64,000 bases of DNA from Streptomyces dioscori (GTDB lineage: Bacteria; Actinomycetota; Actinomycetes; Streptomycetales; Streptomycetaceae). Positions 1 to 8,020 of this stretch are shown piece by piece (within the stretch, counting starts at the first letter, position 1; each line of letters starts with the position of its first letter). Below the pieces are notes generated by a model. The model was given only the letters and a program-made list of their open reading frames with translations, had not been told where the DNA came from and did no database searches. The translations under genes were made by a program, and so were the position numbers. Where the stretch lies: contig NZ_KZ679061.1 in the NCBI RefSeq assembly GCF_003024195.1, positions 31,851-95,850 on the forward strand, written 5' to 3'.

Positions 1-442
1 TCGCCTTCCGGGTCGTCGCAGCGGCCGTGGTCTTCTTCGCGGCCCCCGTCGCCTTCCTGGCGGTGGTGGCCTTCTTGGCCGCGGCCTTCTTGACCGTGGC
101 GGAGGCGCCACCGCTCAGGCTGCCCTTGGGGGCCTTCTTGACCGCCACGTCGTTCTTGGGGAGCTTCTTCGAGCCGCTCACCAGGTCCTTGAAGCCCTGG
201 CCCGCGCGGAAACGGGGCACGGAGGTCTTCTTGACCCGAACCCGCTCTCCGGTCTGCGGGTTGCGGGCGTAACGGGCCGGACGGTCCACCTTCTCGAAGG
301 AACCGAAGCCGGTGACCGAGACCCGGTCCCCGCCGACAACTGCACGCACCACGGCGTCCAGTACGGCGTCGACCGCGTCAGCGGCCTGCTGACGCCCGCC
401 GACCTTGTCGGCAATCGCTTCTACGAGCTGCGCCTTGTTCAC
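1..442 (-). CDS. hupS: HU-family nucleoid protein with basic tail, 3' end cut by window
   Basis: A histone-like DNA-binding protein that compacts the nucleoid. The start is GTG at 442 (NKAQLVEAIADKVGGRQQAA follows), preceded on the minus strand by the purine-rich GAAGGGGAAG. Residues 1 to about 90 form the HU fold, with the conserved VTGFGSFE strand and the RNPQTGE turn of the DNA-binding arms. A low-complexity Lys/Ala/Thr tail (KKAPKGSL, then KKAAAKKAT-type repeats) follows and runs off the window. The HU core plus histone-H1-like tail is the HupS/Hup2 architecture of actinobacteria, distinct from the short HupA. The stop codon is not visible, so the full length is unknown. Family assignment is firm; the gene name is by analogy. 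Confidence 0.93.
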   Translation of the reverse strand, partial: MNKAQLVEAIADKVGGRQQAADAVDAVLDAVVRAVVGGDRVSVTGFGSFEKVDRPARYARNPQTGERVRVKKTSVPRFRAGQGFKDLVSGSKKLPKNDVAVKKAPKGSLSGGASATVKKAAAKKATTARKATGAAKKTTAAATTRKA

Positions 443-580
443 GTCTTCCCCTTCGGAGACATTGCCAGAACGAAAGTGTTCAAGCTTTTTCGCACGTTAG
501 GCAGATATATACCGCAAATCAAACACGAAACGGGCTAATCACCCTTGTGCCGCAACGAACTGGGGCGCCGCCCAAGTTCC
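443..580 (-). promoter_or_regulatory. AT-rich upstream region of hupS
   Basis: This gap lies directly upstream of hupS and is markedly richer in A/T than its surroundings. On the minus strand it has a TATATAT stretch near 507-514 and an A-run near 488-493. No convincing -35/-10 pair could be fixed by eye, so this is a promoter-bearing region rather than a mapped promoter. Confidence 0.4.
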
Positions 581-811
581 TCAGCGTTCCTCTTCGGGGA
601 TTCGGCCCTCGTCGAGGTCCGTCGTGAACCGCTCCAGACGCCTTGTCGCATCGGCGAGATCGTGTTTGGCCACGGCCGTAATGACCAGCAGCTTCCGGGT
701 CAGCGCCATCCGTACGCCCTCCGGGACTTGCAGTGCGCGCACCGATGTGTGCGCTTCCTTGAGTTGGGACGCGACTGCCGCATAGAGGTCGAGTTGGCCG
801 TCGTGTTCCAT
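581..811 (-). CDS. Small conserved hypothetical protein, 76 aa
   Basis: A 76-residue protein beginning MEHDGQLDLYAAVASQLKEA and ending in EEER. It is mostly predicted alpha-helix, with many charged residues and no membrane segment, signal peptide or cysteine. It sits alone between hupS and leuD, transcribed in the same direction as both. Streptomycetes commonly carry a short hypothetical gene at this spot next to leuD (recalled from S. coelicolor gene order, not checked). High third-position GC supports coding. No function can be assigned. Confidence 0.7.
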   Translation of the reverse strand: MEHDGQLDLYAAVASQLKEAHTSVRALQVPEGVRMALTRKLLVITAVAKHDLADATRRLERFTTDLDEGRIPEEER

Positions 812-1000
812 GCACAGATTGTGCCATCTGGGGCGAGTTGTCGCCTGCGCAGGGGGTAACTACCGCCTCCCGAAGGCCTCCGGCGCACCTGCCCACAAGG
901 CTCTGCCGGGTTTCGGCTACCCCATCAAAGGCCCCGCAAACAAGGGTAGTTGAGGCCAATCACAAAGGCCGGAACACCCCTTCCGGAGGCAGACACGGAT

Positions 1001-1030
1001 GTACCCCCAACCGTCCACGATTGGGGGTAC
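1001..1030 (-). terminator. Terminator hairpin of leuCD
   Basis: A perfect 10-bp stem (GTACCCCCAA at 1001-1010, TTGGGGGTAC at 1021-1030) with a 10-nt loop, 48 bp downstream of the leuD stop. There is no long T-run, as is usual in streptomycetes. Confidence 0.7.
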
Positions 1031-1077
1031 AGAGGCTTGTTGCCTGGCTGGAATCAGCCGTGCGGGTCCGGCTCCGG

Positions 1078-1671
1078 TCAGACCTGAACGGTCCGCGGCT
1101 TGTAGGAGGGCCGCTTGGCCTCGTACGTGGAGATGTCCGCCTCGTTCTGCAGGGTGATGGAGATGTCGTCCAGCCCGTTCAGCAGCCGCCAGCGGGCGTT
1201 CTCGTCGAGTTCGAAGGCGGCCGTGATGCCCTCGGCGCGCACCTCACGGGCCTCCAGGTCGACCGTGATCTCGGCCTGCGGGTCCTTCTCGGTGAGCTCC
1301 CAGAGCGCGTCCACGATCTTCTGCTCCAGAACCACTGTGAGCAGGCCGTTCTTCAGAGAGTTGCCGCGGAAGATGTCCGCGAAGCGCGAGGAGATGACCG
1401 TCTTGAAGCCGTAGTTCTGCAGCGCCCAGACGGCGTGTTCGCGCGAGGATCCGGTGCCGAAGTCGGGGCCCGCGACCAGGACCGTGGCGCCCGCGCGCTC
1501 GGGCTGGTTGAGGATGAAGGACGCGTCCTTGCGCCAAGCCTCGAAGAGCCCGTCCTCGAAGCCGTCCCTGGTCACCTTCTTGAGCCAGTGGGCGGGGATG
1601 ATCTGGTCGGTGTCCACGTTGCTGCGGCGCAGCGGGACCGCCCGGCCGGTGTGCTTGGTGAATGCTTCCAT
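1078..1671 (-). CDS. leuD: 3-isopropylmalate dehydratase small subunit
   Basis: The small subunit of isopropylmalate isomerase, which with LeuC converts 2-isopropylmalate to 3-isopropylmalate in leucine synthesis. It is 197 residues, normal for the family. It starts MEAFTKHTGRAVPLRRSNVD and carries the swivel-domain motif FGTGSSREHAVWAL at about residues 72-85, plus DTDQIIPAHWLKK near the N-terminus. The ATG at 1671 lies two bases after the leuC stop, so the two subunits are cotranscribed and probably translationally coupled. A strong hairpin follows the gene. Confidence 0.97.
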   Translation of the reverse strand: MEAFTKHTGRAVPLRRSNVDTDQIIPAHWLKKVTRDGFEDGLFEAWRKDASFILNQPERAGATVLVAGPDFGTGSSREHAVWALQNYGFKTVISSRFADIFRGNSLKNGLLTVVLEQKIVDALWELTEKDPQAEITVDLEAREVRAEGITAAFELDENARWRLLNGLDDISITLQNEADISTYEAKRPSYKPRTVQV

Positions 1672-1673
1672 GG

Positions 1674-3107
1674 CTATCGGACTCCAGCGGGCGTACGGGC
1701 ATCGGCTTCGGACAGGTCGGCGGGGGACGCCAGATGGCCCAGTACGGCCGTGGCGGCGGCGACCTGCGGCGACACCAGGTGCGTACGGCCGCCCTTGCCC
1801 TGCCTGCCCTCGAAGTTGCGGTTGGAGGTGGACGCGGAGCGCTCACCGGGGGCCAGCTGGTCGGGGTTCATGCCCAGACACATCGAGCAGCCCGCGTGCC
1901 GCCATTCGGCGCCGGCCTCCTTGAAGACCAGGTCGAGGCCCTCGGAGACGGCCTGCAGTCCGACGCGCGCGGAGCCGGGGACGACCAGCATGCGTACGCC
2001 GTCGGCGACTTTGCGGCCTCCGACGATCTCCGCGGCGGCCCGCAGGTCCTCGATACGGCCGTTGGTGCACGAACCTACGAAGACGGTGTCGACCCTGATG
2101 TCCCGCAGCGGCTGTCCGGCGGTCAACCCCATGTACTCCAGGGCCTTTTCGGCGGCGTACCGCTCCGAAGCGTCTTCGTACGAAGCAGGATCGGGGACGG
2201 CGGCCGAAAGCGGTGCTCCCTGGCCGGGGTTGGTGCCCCAGGTGACGAACGGCGCGAGGGAGGCGGCGTCGATGACGACCTCCGCGTCGAATTCCGCGTC
2301 GTCGTCCGACTTCAGGGTCTTCCAGTACGCGACGGCGGCGTCCCAGTCCTCGCCCTGGGGGGCGTGGGCGCGGCCCTCGATGTACGCGAAGGTGGTCTCG
2401 TCCGGGGCGATCATGCCCGCGCGGGCGCCGGCCTCGATCGACATGTTGCAGATGGTCATGCGGGCCTCCATCGAGAGTTTCTCGATGGCGGAGCCGCGGT
2501 ATTCCAGGATGTAGCCCTGGCCGCCGCCCGTTCCGATCTTGGTGATGATCGCCAGGATCAGGTCCTTGGCCGTGACGTCCTCGGGCAGTTCGCCGTCGAC
2601 CGTGATGGCCATGGTCTTCGGGCGGGCCAGCGGCAGCGTCTGGGTGGCCAGCACGTGCTCGACCTGGGAGGTGCCGATGCCGAAGGCCAGCGCGCCGAAC
2701 GCGCCGTGCGTGGAGGTGTGGGAGTCGCCGCACACGACCGTGGTGCCGGGCTGGGTCAGGCCCAGCTGCGGGCCGACGACGTGGACGACACCCTGCTCGA
2801 CGTCGCCCAGCGAGTGCAGGCGCACGCCGAAGTCGGCGCAGTTCTTGCGCAGCGTCTCCAGCTGGGCCCGGGAGACCGGGTCCGCGATGGGCTTGTCGAT
2901 GTCGAGGGTGGGGGTGTTGTGGTCCTCGGTGGCGATGGTGAGGTCGAGCCGGCGCACGGGGCGCCCCGCCTGACGGAGGCCGTCGAAGGCCTGGGGGCTG
3001 GTCACCTCGTGCAGCAGGTGCAGATCGATGAAGAGAAGGTCGGGCTCGCCCTCCGCGCGCCGGACGACGTGGTCGTCCCAGACCTTCTCCGCGAGTGTCC
3101 TACCCAT
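1674..3107 (-). CDS. leuC: 3-isopropylmalate dehydratase large subunit
   Basis: The catalytic large subunit of isopropylmalate isomerase, an aconitase-family [4Fe-4S] enzyme. The 477 residues begin MGRTLAEKVWDDHVVRRAEG. The cluster ligands are visible as VFVGSCTNGR and HAGCSMCLGMNPD, and the substrate-binding VVCGDSHTSTHGAFGAL motif is intact. The start at 3107 is preceded by GGAGGGAAAG with good spacing. It is the first gene of leuCD and is transcribed away from ndgR. NdgR-type regulators are known to control leuCD in Streptomyces, and a candidate operator lies in the shared upstream region. Confidence 0.98.
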   Translation of the reverse strand: MGRTLAEKVWDDHVVRRAEGEPDLLFIDLHLLHEVTSPQAFDGLRQAGRPVRRLDLTIATEDHNTPTLDIDKPIADPVSRAQLETLRKNCADFGVRLHSLGDVEQGVVHVVGPQLGLTQPGTTVVCGDSHTSTHGAFGALAFGIGTSQVEHVLATQTLPLARPKTMAITVDGELPEDVTAKDLILAIITKIGTGGGQGYILEYRGSAIEKLSMEARMTICNMSIEAGARAGMIAPDETTFAYIEGRAHAPQGEDWDAAVAYWKTLKSDDDAEFDAEVVIDAASLAPFVTWGTNPGQGAPLSAAVPDPASYEDASERYAAEKALEYMGLTAGQPLRDIRVDTVFVGSCTNGRIEDLRAAAEIVGGRKVADGVRMLVVPGSARVGLQAVSEGLDLVFKEAGAEWRHAGCSMCLGMNPDQLAPGERSASTSNRNFEGRQGKGGRTHLVSPQVAAATAVLGHLASPADLSEADARTPAGVR

Positions 3108-3265
3108 CGCTTTCCCTCCGGCCGGCCTGTGTGGCGCCGGCCCAACTAGAGATTTCCGGGGCGGCGGGCGCCCGTACCCCCCGTACCGGACGTCTTCCGC
3201 CAGGCCCGTCGGTCCACGGGCCGTGTATGTATCAGGGTGGCGCGTTCCACGGAAAATTGAACTTG

Positions 3266-3284
3266 CGTTTCACAGAGTGAGACG
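3266..3284. promoter_or_regulatory. Candidate NdgR operator between leuC and ndgR
   Basis: An inverted repeat CGTTTCAC-AGA-GTGAGACG with one mismatch, just upstream of ndgR and within the leuC-ndgR divergent region. IclR-type proteins bind such sites next to their own gene. A second GTTTCA half-site sits at 3293-3298, overlapping the ndgR start. The assignment rests on position and symmetry only. Confidence 0.5.
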
Positions 3285-3297
3285 CGAGTATCGTTTC

Positions 3298-4014
3298 ATG
3301 GACAACAGTAGCGGCGTCGGCGTTCTGGACAAGGCAGCCCTTGTCCTGAGCGCACTGGAGTCCGGTCCGGCCACCCTCGCGGGACTGGTCGCGGCGACCG
3401 GACTGGCACGGCCCACGGCACATCGCCTCGCCGTGGCACTTGAACACCACCGGATGGTGGCGCGTGACATGCAGGGCCGTTTCATTCTCGGCCCCCGGCT
3501 GGCCGAGCTGGCAGCGGCGGCGGGCGAGGACCGCCTCCTCGCGACGGCGGGCCCGGTGCTCACGCATCTGCGCGACATCACGGGCGAGAGCGCCCAGCTC
3601 TACCGCCGCCAGGGCGACATGCGCATCTGCGTCGCCGCGGCGGAGCGTCTGTCGGGCCTCAGGGACACGGTCCCGGTCGGCTCGACGCTCACGATGAAGG
3701 CCGGTTCCTCGGCCCAGATCCTGATGGCCTGGGAGGAGCCGGAGCGCCTGCACCGCGGCCTCCAGGGCGCCCGCTTCACGGCGACGGCCCTGTCGGGCGT
3801 ACGGCGCCGGGGCTGGGCCCAGTCGATCGGCGAGCGGGAGCCGGGCGTCGCGTCCGTCTCCGCGCCGGTGCGCGGGCCCTCGAACCGCGTGGTCGCCGCC
3901 GTCTCGGTGTCGGGCCCGATCGAGCGGCTGACGCGCCACCCGGGCCGGATGCACGCCCAGGCGATCATCGACGCGGCCGCGCGTCTGTCCGAGGCCCTGC
4001 GCCGCACCAGCTGA
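3298..4014 (+). CDS. ndgR: IclR-family regulator of branched-chain amino acid genes
   Basis: A 238-residue IclR regulator starting MDNSSGVGVLDKAALVLSAL. The winged helix-turn-helix is at about residues 10-65 (LAGLVAATGLARPTAHRLAVAL) and the ligand-binding IclR domain fills the rest, with the VGSTLTMKAGSSAQILMAW core. Length, sequence style and divergent placement beside leuCD match NdgR of Streptomyces, a global regulator of leucine, valine and other amino acid genes. No Shine-Dalgarno sequence is evident directly before ATG 3298; the upstream in-frame codons run through the operator region and are unlikely to be translated. Confidence 0.93.
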   Translation: MDNSSGVGVLDKAALVLSALESGPATLAGLVAATGLARPTAHRLAVALEHHRMVARDMQGRFILGPRLAELAAAAGEDRLLATAGPVLTHLRDITGESAQLYRRQGDMRICVAAAERLSGLRDTVPVGSTLTMKAGSSAQILMAWEEPERLHRGLQGARFTATALSGVRRRGWAQSIGEREPGVASVSAPVRGPSNRVVAAVSVSGPIERLTRHPGRMHAQAIIDAAARLSEALRRTS

Positions 4015-4140
4015 ATCCCCGCCCTGTCGACTCCCCCGGCCGATCGCTTCAACGCCGCAGCGAACGGCCAGGGTTGACGCCCTCAGCTGATGCCTCACCT
4101 GCTGTCCCTCACCCGCTGTCCTCCGGGCGCGCAGCACGAA

Positions 4141-4170
4141 AGAAGCCCTCCCCAGTTGAGGAGGGCTTCT
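4141..4170. terminator. Bidirectional terminator between ndgR and tRNA cluster
   Basis: A perfect 11-bp stem (AGAAGCCCTCC / GGAGGGCTTCT) with an 8-nt loop. It is flanked by pyrimidine-rich sequence on the plus side (TCTCTCTG) and by TTTCG on the minus side. It lies between the ndgR end and the 3' end of the last tRNA, so it can serve both strands. Confidence 0.8.
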
Positions 4171-4178
4171 TCTCTCTG

Positions 4179-4251
4179 TACCCCCGACCGGATTCGAACC
4201 GGCGCTACTGCCGTGAGAGGGCAGCGTGCTAGGCCGCTACACAACGGGGGC
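4179..4251 (-). tRNA. tRNA-Glu (CTC)
   Basis: A 73-nt cloverleaf read by eye. The acceptor stem is GCCCCCG/CGGGGGT, the T-arm is GCCGGTTCGAATCCGGT and the anticodon loop CTCTCAC gives anticodon CTC. No CCA is encoded. It is identical to the copy at 4365-4437 over its length. Confidence 0.95.
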
Positions 4252-4271
4252 GAGGACCACAAGTGATCCAG

Positions 4272-4343
4272 CTGGGCTACCAGGACTCGAACCTAGAACA
4301 ACGGAACCAGAAACCGTCGTGTTGCCAATTACACCATAGCCCA
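4272..4343 (-). tRNA. tRNA-Gln (CTG)
   Basis: A 72-nt tRNA with acceptor stem TGGGCTA/TAGCCCA, discriminator G and anticodon CTG within GGTTTCTGGTTCC. CCA is not encoded. It differs from the second Gln tRNA in the acceptor stem and part of the anticodon arm. Confidence 0.95.
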
Positions 4344-4364
4344 ATAGTGGTCTACACCACTCTG

Positions 4365-4437
4365 TACCCCCGACCGGATTCGAACCGGCGCTACTGCCGT
4401 GAGAGGGCAGCGTGCTAGGCCGCTACACAACGGGGGC
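4365..4437 (-). tRNA. tRNA-Glu (CTC)
   Basis: A second copy of tRNA-Glu with anticodon loop CTCTCAC, identical in sequence to the copy at 4179-4251, 73 nt without CCA. Confidence 0.95.
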
Positions 4438-4499
4438 CCTAGCGATCCTGCATGAGAGTCAGCGGGTGCGACCCGGACTGACCCCCTGGGAAGGATCTG

Positions 4500-4572
4500 T
4501 ACCCCCGACCGGATTCGAACCGGCGCTACCGCCTTGAGAGGGCGGCGTGCTAGGCCGCTACACAACGGGGGC
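4500..4572 (-). tRNA. tRNA-Glu (CTC), variant anticodon stem
   Basis: A third tRNA-Glu. The anticodon stem is CCGCC/GGCGG and the loop is CTCTCAA, differing from the other two copies only in that arm. The differences compensate each other in the stem and leave the anticodon CTC unchanged. Confidence 0.95.
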
Positions 4573-4614
4573 CTTGCAGAGCTGGTCTCTGCTTGTGCAG
4601 ATAAGCTCTGCGAG

Positions 4615-4686
4615 CTGGCCTACCAGGACTCGAACCTAGACTAACGGAACCAGAAACCGTCGTGCTGCCAATTACACCATAGGCCA
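4615..4686 (-). tRNA. tRNA-Gln (CTG)
   Basis: A 72-nt tRNA with acceptor stem TGGCCTA/TAGGCCA, discriminator G and anticodon CTG. It is the first tRNA of the cluster in transcription order. Confidence 0.95.
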
Positions 4687-4775
4687 CTGAAACTCAACCC
4701 CATGGGGATTTTGTTTTAGCTTGCGCCTCCGGTCTCCGGCCTTTCGGCCCGCACTCCGGCGGCGCAGGAAGAACA

Positions 4776-5543
4776 TTACCTGAAGGTGGACGGCGCTCCA
4801 AAACGGGTATCGGGCCGGAGGATCCCGGGGAGTTCGGCCAGCGAGACGATCCGGCGCGGGTGGGAGAGCCGATCCGCGGGCGGGCCCGGTGCGGTGTCCG
4901 GAGCGGGGGGTGTGACCGCGCTCATGCCCGTGCGGTCGATCCAGACGGAGAACAGGCCGGCGTCGGCCGCGCCCCGCCCGTCGATCTCCGGGTGGTCACC
5001 GACGTACGCGACCTCCTGCGGTGGCAGGTCCAGAGCCTCGCAGGCCGTGTGGAAGGCCTCGGCCGCGGGTTTGGAGACGCCCAGTTCGGCCGCGCACAGC
5101 ACCGATTCGAAGCGGTCCCGTACGCCGAGGACGCGCAGTTTGTGGTCCTGGACACGCAGGCTGGAGTTGGAGAGCACCGCGTGCCGGTGGCTTCCCGCGA
5201 GAAGGTCGAGGACGGGCAGGACGTCCGGGAACAACGCCCAGGCCCCTTCGTAGTGACCGAGGTAACGGCCGAACCAGCCCTCCGCCTCCGTGTCGGTCAG
5301 GGGCCTGCCCAGAAACGCCCGCACCCGGTCCCGGCGCCCGCCCTCCCAGTCCACCTCGCCGGCCGCGAACCGCGCCCACTGCTCGTCGGTGAGCTCGCGC
5401 CAGCGGTCCAGGGCCTGCTCCACGGACCCGAATCCGTCGAGCAGGCCCTCGGCGGTCAAGTGCCCGCGCATACCGGCCCTGTCGGCCGTGGTGTAGTCGA
5501 AGAGGGTGTCGTCCACGTCCCACAGCACGGCTCGGATCGTCAT
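4776..5543 (-). CDS. HAD-superfamily hydrolase
   Basis: A 255-residue haloacid-dehalogenase-fold hydrolase, probably a small-molecule phosphatase. Motif I is DVDDTLFDY at about residues 9-17, motif II the SNSS turn (LSNSSLRVQDHK), motif III the lysine in VSKPAAEAF and motif IV VAYVGDHPEID, so all catalytic positions are present. The helical cap lies between motifs I and II. The C-terminal 30 or so residues after DRTGMSAV are proline-rich and not part of the core. It lies between the tRNA cluster and gltX, transcribed in the same direction as both. The substrate cannot be predicted. Confidence 0.88.
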   Translation of the reverse strand: MTIRAVLWDVDDTLFDYTTADRAGMRGHLTAEGLLDGFGSVEQALDRWRELTDEQWARFAAGEVDWEGGRRDRVRAFLGRPLTDTEAEGWFGRYLGHYEGAWALFPDVLPVLDLLAGSHRHAVLSNSSLRVQDHKLRVLGVRDRFESVLCAAELGVSKPAAEAFHTACEALDLPPQEVAYVGDHPEIDGRGAADAGLFSVWIDRTGMSAVTPPAPDTAPGPPADRLSHPRRIVSLAELPGILRPDTRFGAPSTFR

Positions 5544-5581
5544 GGTCCGACGGTACCTCCGGCGCGGTTCCCGGTGGACGC

Positions 5582-5620
5582 GGGAAGGGGCGGCATCCCG
5601 TACGGATGCCGCCCCTTCCC
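5582..5620 (-). terminator. Terminator hairpin after gltX
   Basis: A perfect 15-bp stem (5582-5596 with 5606-5620) and 9-nt loop, ending 11 bp beyond the gltX stop. It separates gltX from the HAD hydrolase. Confidence 0.8.
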
Positions 5621-5630
5621 CGTGTATCGC

Positions 5631-7115
5631 CTACGCGGTCAGCTTCGCCAGGGCCGCGTCGATGCGCGCCAGCGACTTCTCCTTGCCCAGGATCTCCAGG
5701 GACTCGAAGAGGGGCAGGCCGATCGTGCGGCCGGTGACGGCGACACGGACCGGGGCCTGCGCCTTGCCCAGCTTCAGGCCGTGCGCCTCACCGGCGGCCA
5801 GCACGGCCTCCTTGAGGGACTCGGCGGAGGCCCAGTCCGCGGCCTCCAGCTTCTCGCGGGCCGTCGCGAGGAGAGCGTCCGAGCCGTCCTTCATGGCCTT
5901 CGTCCAGGACGCCTCGTCGACGGCAGGCTCCGGCAGGAACAGGAAGTCGACGTTGTCGGTGATCTCGGAGAGCACCTTCAGGCGGGTCTGCGCGTGCGGG
6001 GCGATCGCGTCCCACTTGGCCGGGTCGAAGTCCTCCGGCGCCCAGGGCGCGAAGGGGGCCTTCAGCCAGGGGGCGCAGCGCTCGGCGAACTCCTTGACGT
6101 CCAGCAGGCGGATGTGGTCCGCGTTGATGGCCTCGGCCTTCTTGAGGTCGAAGCGTGCCGGGTTGGGGTTCACGTCCGAGACGTCGAAGGCGGCGACCAT
6201 CTCCTCGACGGAGAAGATGTCGCGGTCCGCCGAGAGCGACCAGCCCAGCAGGGACAGGTAGTTCAGCAGCCCCTCCGGGAGGAAGCCGCGCTCGCGGTAG
6301 AGGTTCAGCGAGGACTCGGGGTCACGCTTGGAGAGCTTCTTGTTGCCCTCGCCCATCACATAGGGGAGGTGGCCGAAGGCCGGGGTCTCCTTGGCGATGC
6401 CCAGTTCGGTCAGCGCCTTGTAGAGGGCGATCTGCCGCGGGGTGGAGGAGAGCAGGTCCTCGCCGCGCAGGACGTGGGTGATCTCCATCAGGGCGTCGTC
6501 GACCGGGTTGACCAGCGTGTAGAGCGGGGCGCCGTTGGCCCGGACGATGCCGTAGTCCGGCACGTTCTCCGGGAGGTAGGTGATCTCGCCGCGGACCAGG
6601 TCCGTGAAGATGATCGGCTCGTCGGGCATCCGGAAGCGGACGATGGGCGTGCGCCCCTCCGCCTCGTACGCGCTCTTCTGCTCGGCACTCAGGTCGCGGC
6701 AGTGGCCGTCGTAGCCGGACGGCTTGCCCGCGGCGCGGGCGGCGTCGCGGCGGGCGTCCAGCTCGGGGGTCGAGCAGTAGCAGTGGTAGGCGCGGCCGGC
6801 GTCCAGCAGCTTCCGGGCGACGTCCTTGTAGAGGTCCATGCGCTGCGACTGGCGGTACGGCGCGTGGGGGCCGCCGATCTCGGGGCCCTCGTCCCAGTCG
6901 AAGCCCAGCCAGCGCAGCGAGTCCAGGAGCTGCTCGTACGACTCCTCGGAGTCGCGGGCCGCGTCGGTGTCCTCGATACGGAAGACGAACGTGCCGCCGG
7001 TGTGGCGGGCGTACGCCCAGTTGAAGAGGGCCGTGCGGACCAGGCCCACGTGGGGGTTGCCGGTCGGGGAGGGACAGAAACGTACTCGGACGGCGGGGTC
7101 GGATGCGCTAGCCAC
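5631..7115 (-). CDS. gltX: Glutamyl-tRNA synthetase
   Basis: A class I aminoacyl-tRNA synthetase that charges tRNA-Glu; in organisms without GlnRS it also mischarges tRNA-Gln for the amidotransferase route. The HIGH-type signature appears as SPTGNPHVGLVRTALFNWAY near the N-terminus and the KMSKS-type loop as NKKLSKRD. I chose GTG 7115 (VASASDPAVRVRFCPSPTG), giving 494 residues, the usual length. Upstream in-frame codons lie inside the preceding FAH gene. The GTG overlaps the TAG of that gene by 8 bases (GTGGCTAG), so the two are probably translationally coupled. Five Glu/Gln tRNA genes lie about 1 kb downstream. Confidence 0.97.
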   Translation of the reverse strand: MASASDPAVRVRFCPSPTGNPHVGLVRTALFNWAYARHTGGTFVFRIEDTDAARDSEESYEQLLDSLRWLGFDWDEGPEIGGPHAPYRQSQRMDLYKDVARKLLDAGRAYHCYCSTPELDARRDAARAAGKPSGYDGHCRDLSAEQKSAYEAEGRTPIVRFRMPDEPIIFTDLVRGEITYLPENVPDYGIVRANGAPLYTLVNPVDDALMEITHVLRGEDLLSSTPRQIALYKALTELGIAKETPAFGHLPYVMGEGNKKLSKRDPESSLNLYRERGFLPEGLLNYLSLLGWSLSADRDIFSVEEMVAAFDVSDVNPNPARFDLKKAEAINADHIRLLDVKEFAERCAPWLKAPFAPWAPEDFDPAKWDAIAPHAQTRLKVLSEITDNVDFLFLPEPAVDEASWTKAMKDGSDALLATAREKLEAADWASAESLKEAVLAAGEAHGLKLGKAQAPVRVAVTGRTIGLPLFESLEILGKEKSLARIDAALAKLTA

Positions 7116-7896
7116 GCTTGACAACCTTGTTGGTGAGAGTGCCGATGCCTTCGATGGTGACGGCGACCTCGTCGCCGGCACTGAGGGGGCCGACCCCGGC
7201 GGGGGTGCCCGTGAGGATGACGTCGCCGGGGAGCAGCGTCATGGCCTCGGTGATGTTGACGATCAGATCCTCGATGGAGTGGATCATCTCGCTGGTGCGG
7301 CCCAGCTGGCGCTGTTGGCCGTTGACCGTGCACTGGATGGTGAGGTCGGACGGGTCGAGGTCCGTCTCCACCCAGGGGCCCAGCGGGCAGGAGGAGTCGA
7401 AGCCCTTGGCCCTGGCCCACTGCTTCTCGCGCCGCTGGACGTCACGTGCGGTGACGTCGTTGGCGCAGGTGTAGCCGAGGATCACGTCCTTGACACGTTC
7501 GCGCGGGACCTCACGGCACATCCGGCCGATGACCACGGCCAGCTCGGCCTCGTGGTGCAGTTCCTCGGTGAAGGAGGGGTACGCGATCTCGTCGCCGGAG
7601 CCGATCACCGAGGTGGAGGGCTTGAAGAAGGCGAACGGGGCGTCGGGCACCTCGCCGCCCATCTCCTTGGCGTGGTCCGCGTAGTTGCGGCCGAAGGCCA
7701 CGACCTTGTTCGGGAGCACGGGCGGCAGGAGGCGGACCTTGCTCAGCGGGACCTTGGTCCCGGAGAGCTCGAAGTCGGCGAACGGGATGCCCTTGATGAT
7801 GTCGAGCACGAGGCCGTCGGTCGATCCAGGAGGGCTCTCGCCCTCGACCGCACCGAACGCGACGTTGCCGTCGATGGAGAACCTGGCGATGCGCAC
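7108..7896 (-). CDS. Fumarylacetoacetate hydrolase family protein
   Basis: A 262-residue member of the FAH fold, enzymes that cleave C-C bonds or isomerise or decarboxylate beta-diketo acids using a Mg ion. It starts MRIARFSIDGNVAFGAVEG. The N-terminal domain is followed by the catalytic FAH domain from about residue 60, with metal-binding features HHEAELAVVIGR, YTCANDVTARDVQRR and VILTGTPAGVGPL near the C-terminus. It is typical of the single-domain 2-hydroxyhepta-2,4-diene-1,7-dioate isomerase-like branch. It overlaps gltX by 8 bases and is probably cotranscribed with it. No other aromatic degradation gene lies nearby, so the substrate is open. Confidence 0.9.
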   Translation of the reverse strand: MRIARFSIDGNVAFGAVEGESPPGSTDGLVLDIIKGIPFADFELSGTKVPLSKVRLLPPVLPNKVVAFGRNYADHAKEMGGEVPDAPFAFFKPSTSVIGSGDEIAYPSFTEELHHEAELAVVIGRMCREVPRERVKDVILGYTCANDVTARDVQRREKQWARAKGFDSSCPLGPWVETDLDPSDLTIQCTVNGQQRQLGRTSEMIHSIEDLIVNITEAMTLLPGDVILTGTPAGVGPLSAGDEVAVTIEGIGTLTNKVVKRG

Positions 7897-8020
7897 GGTG
7901 TCCTTGCGCCCCTCACTGAGCTGGCCGGAGTCTGATGCTCCAGGCTAACGCGGCAAGGGGCGGCCGCCTCGCGCATTACGGGCCGGGCCCACTGGGCTGT
8001 GGCCCGCCGGGGTGGGGTGA

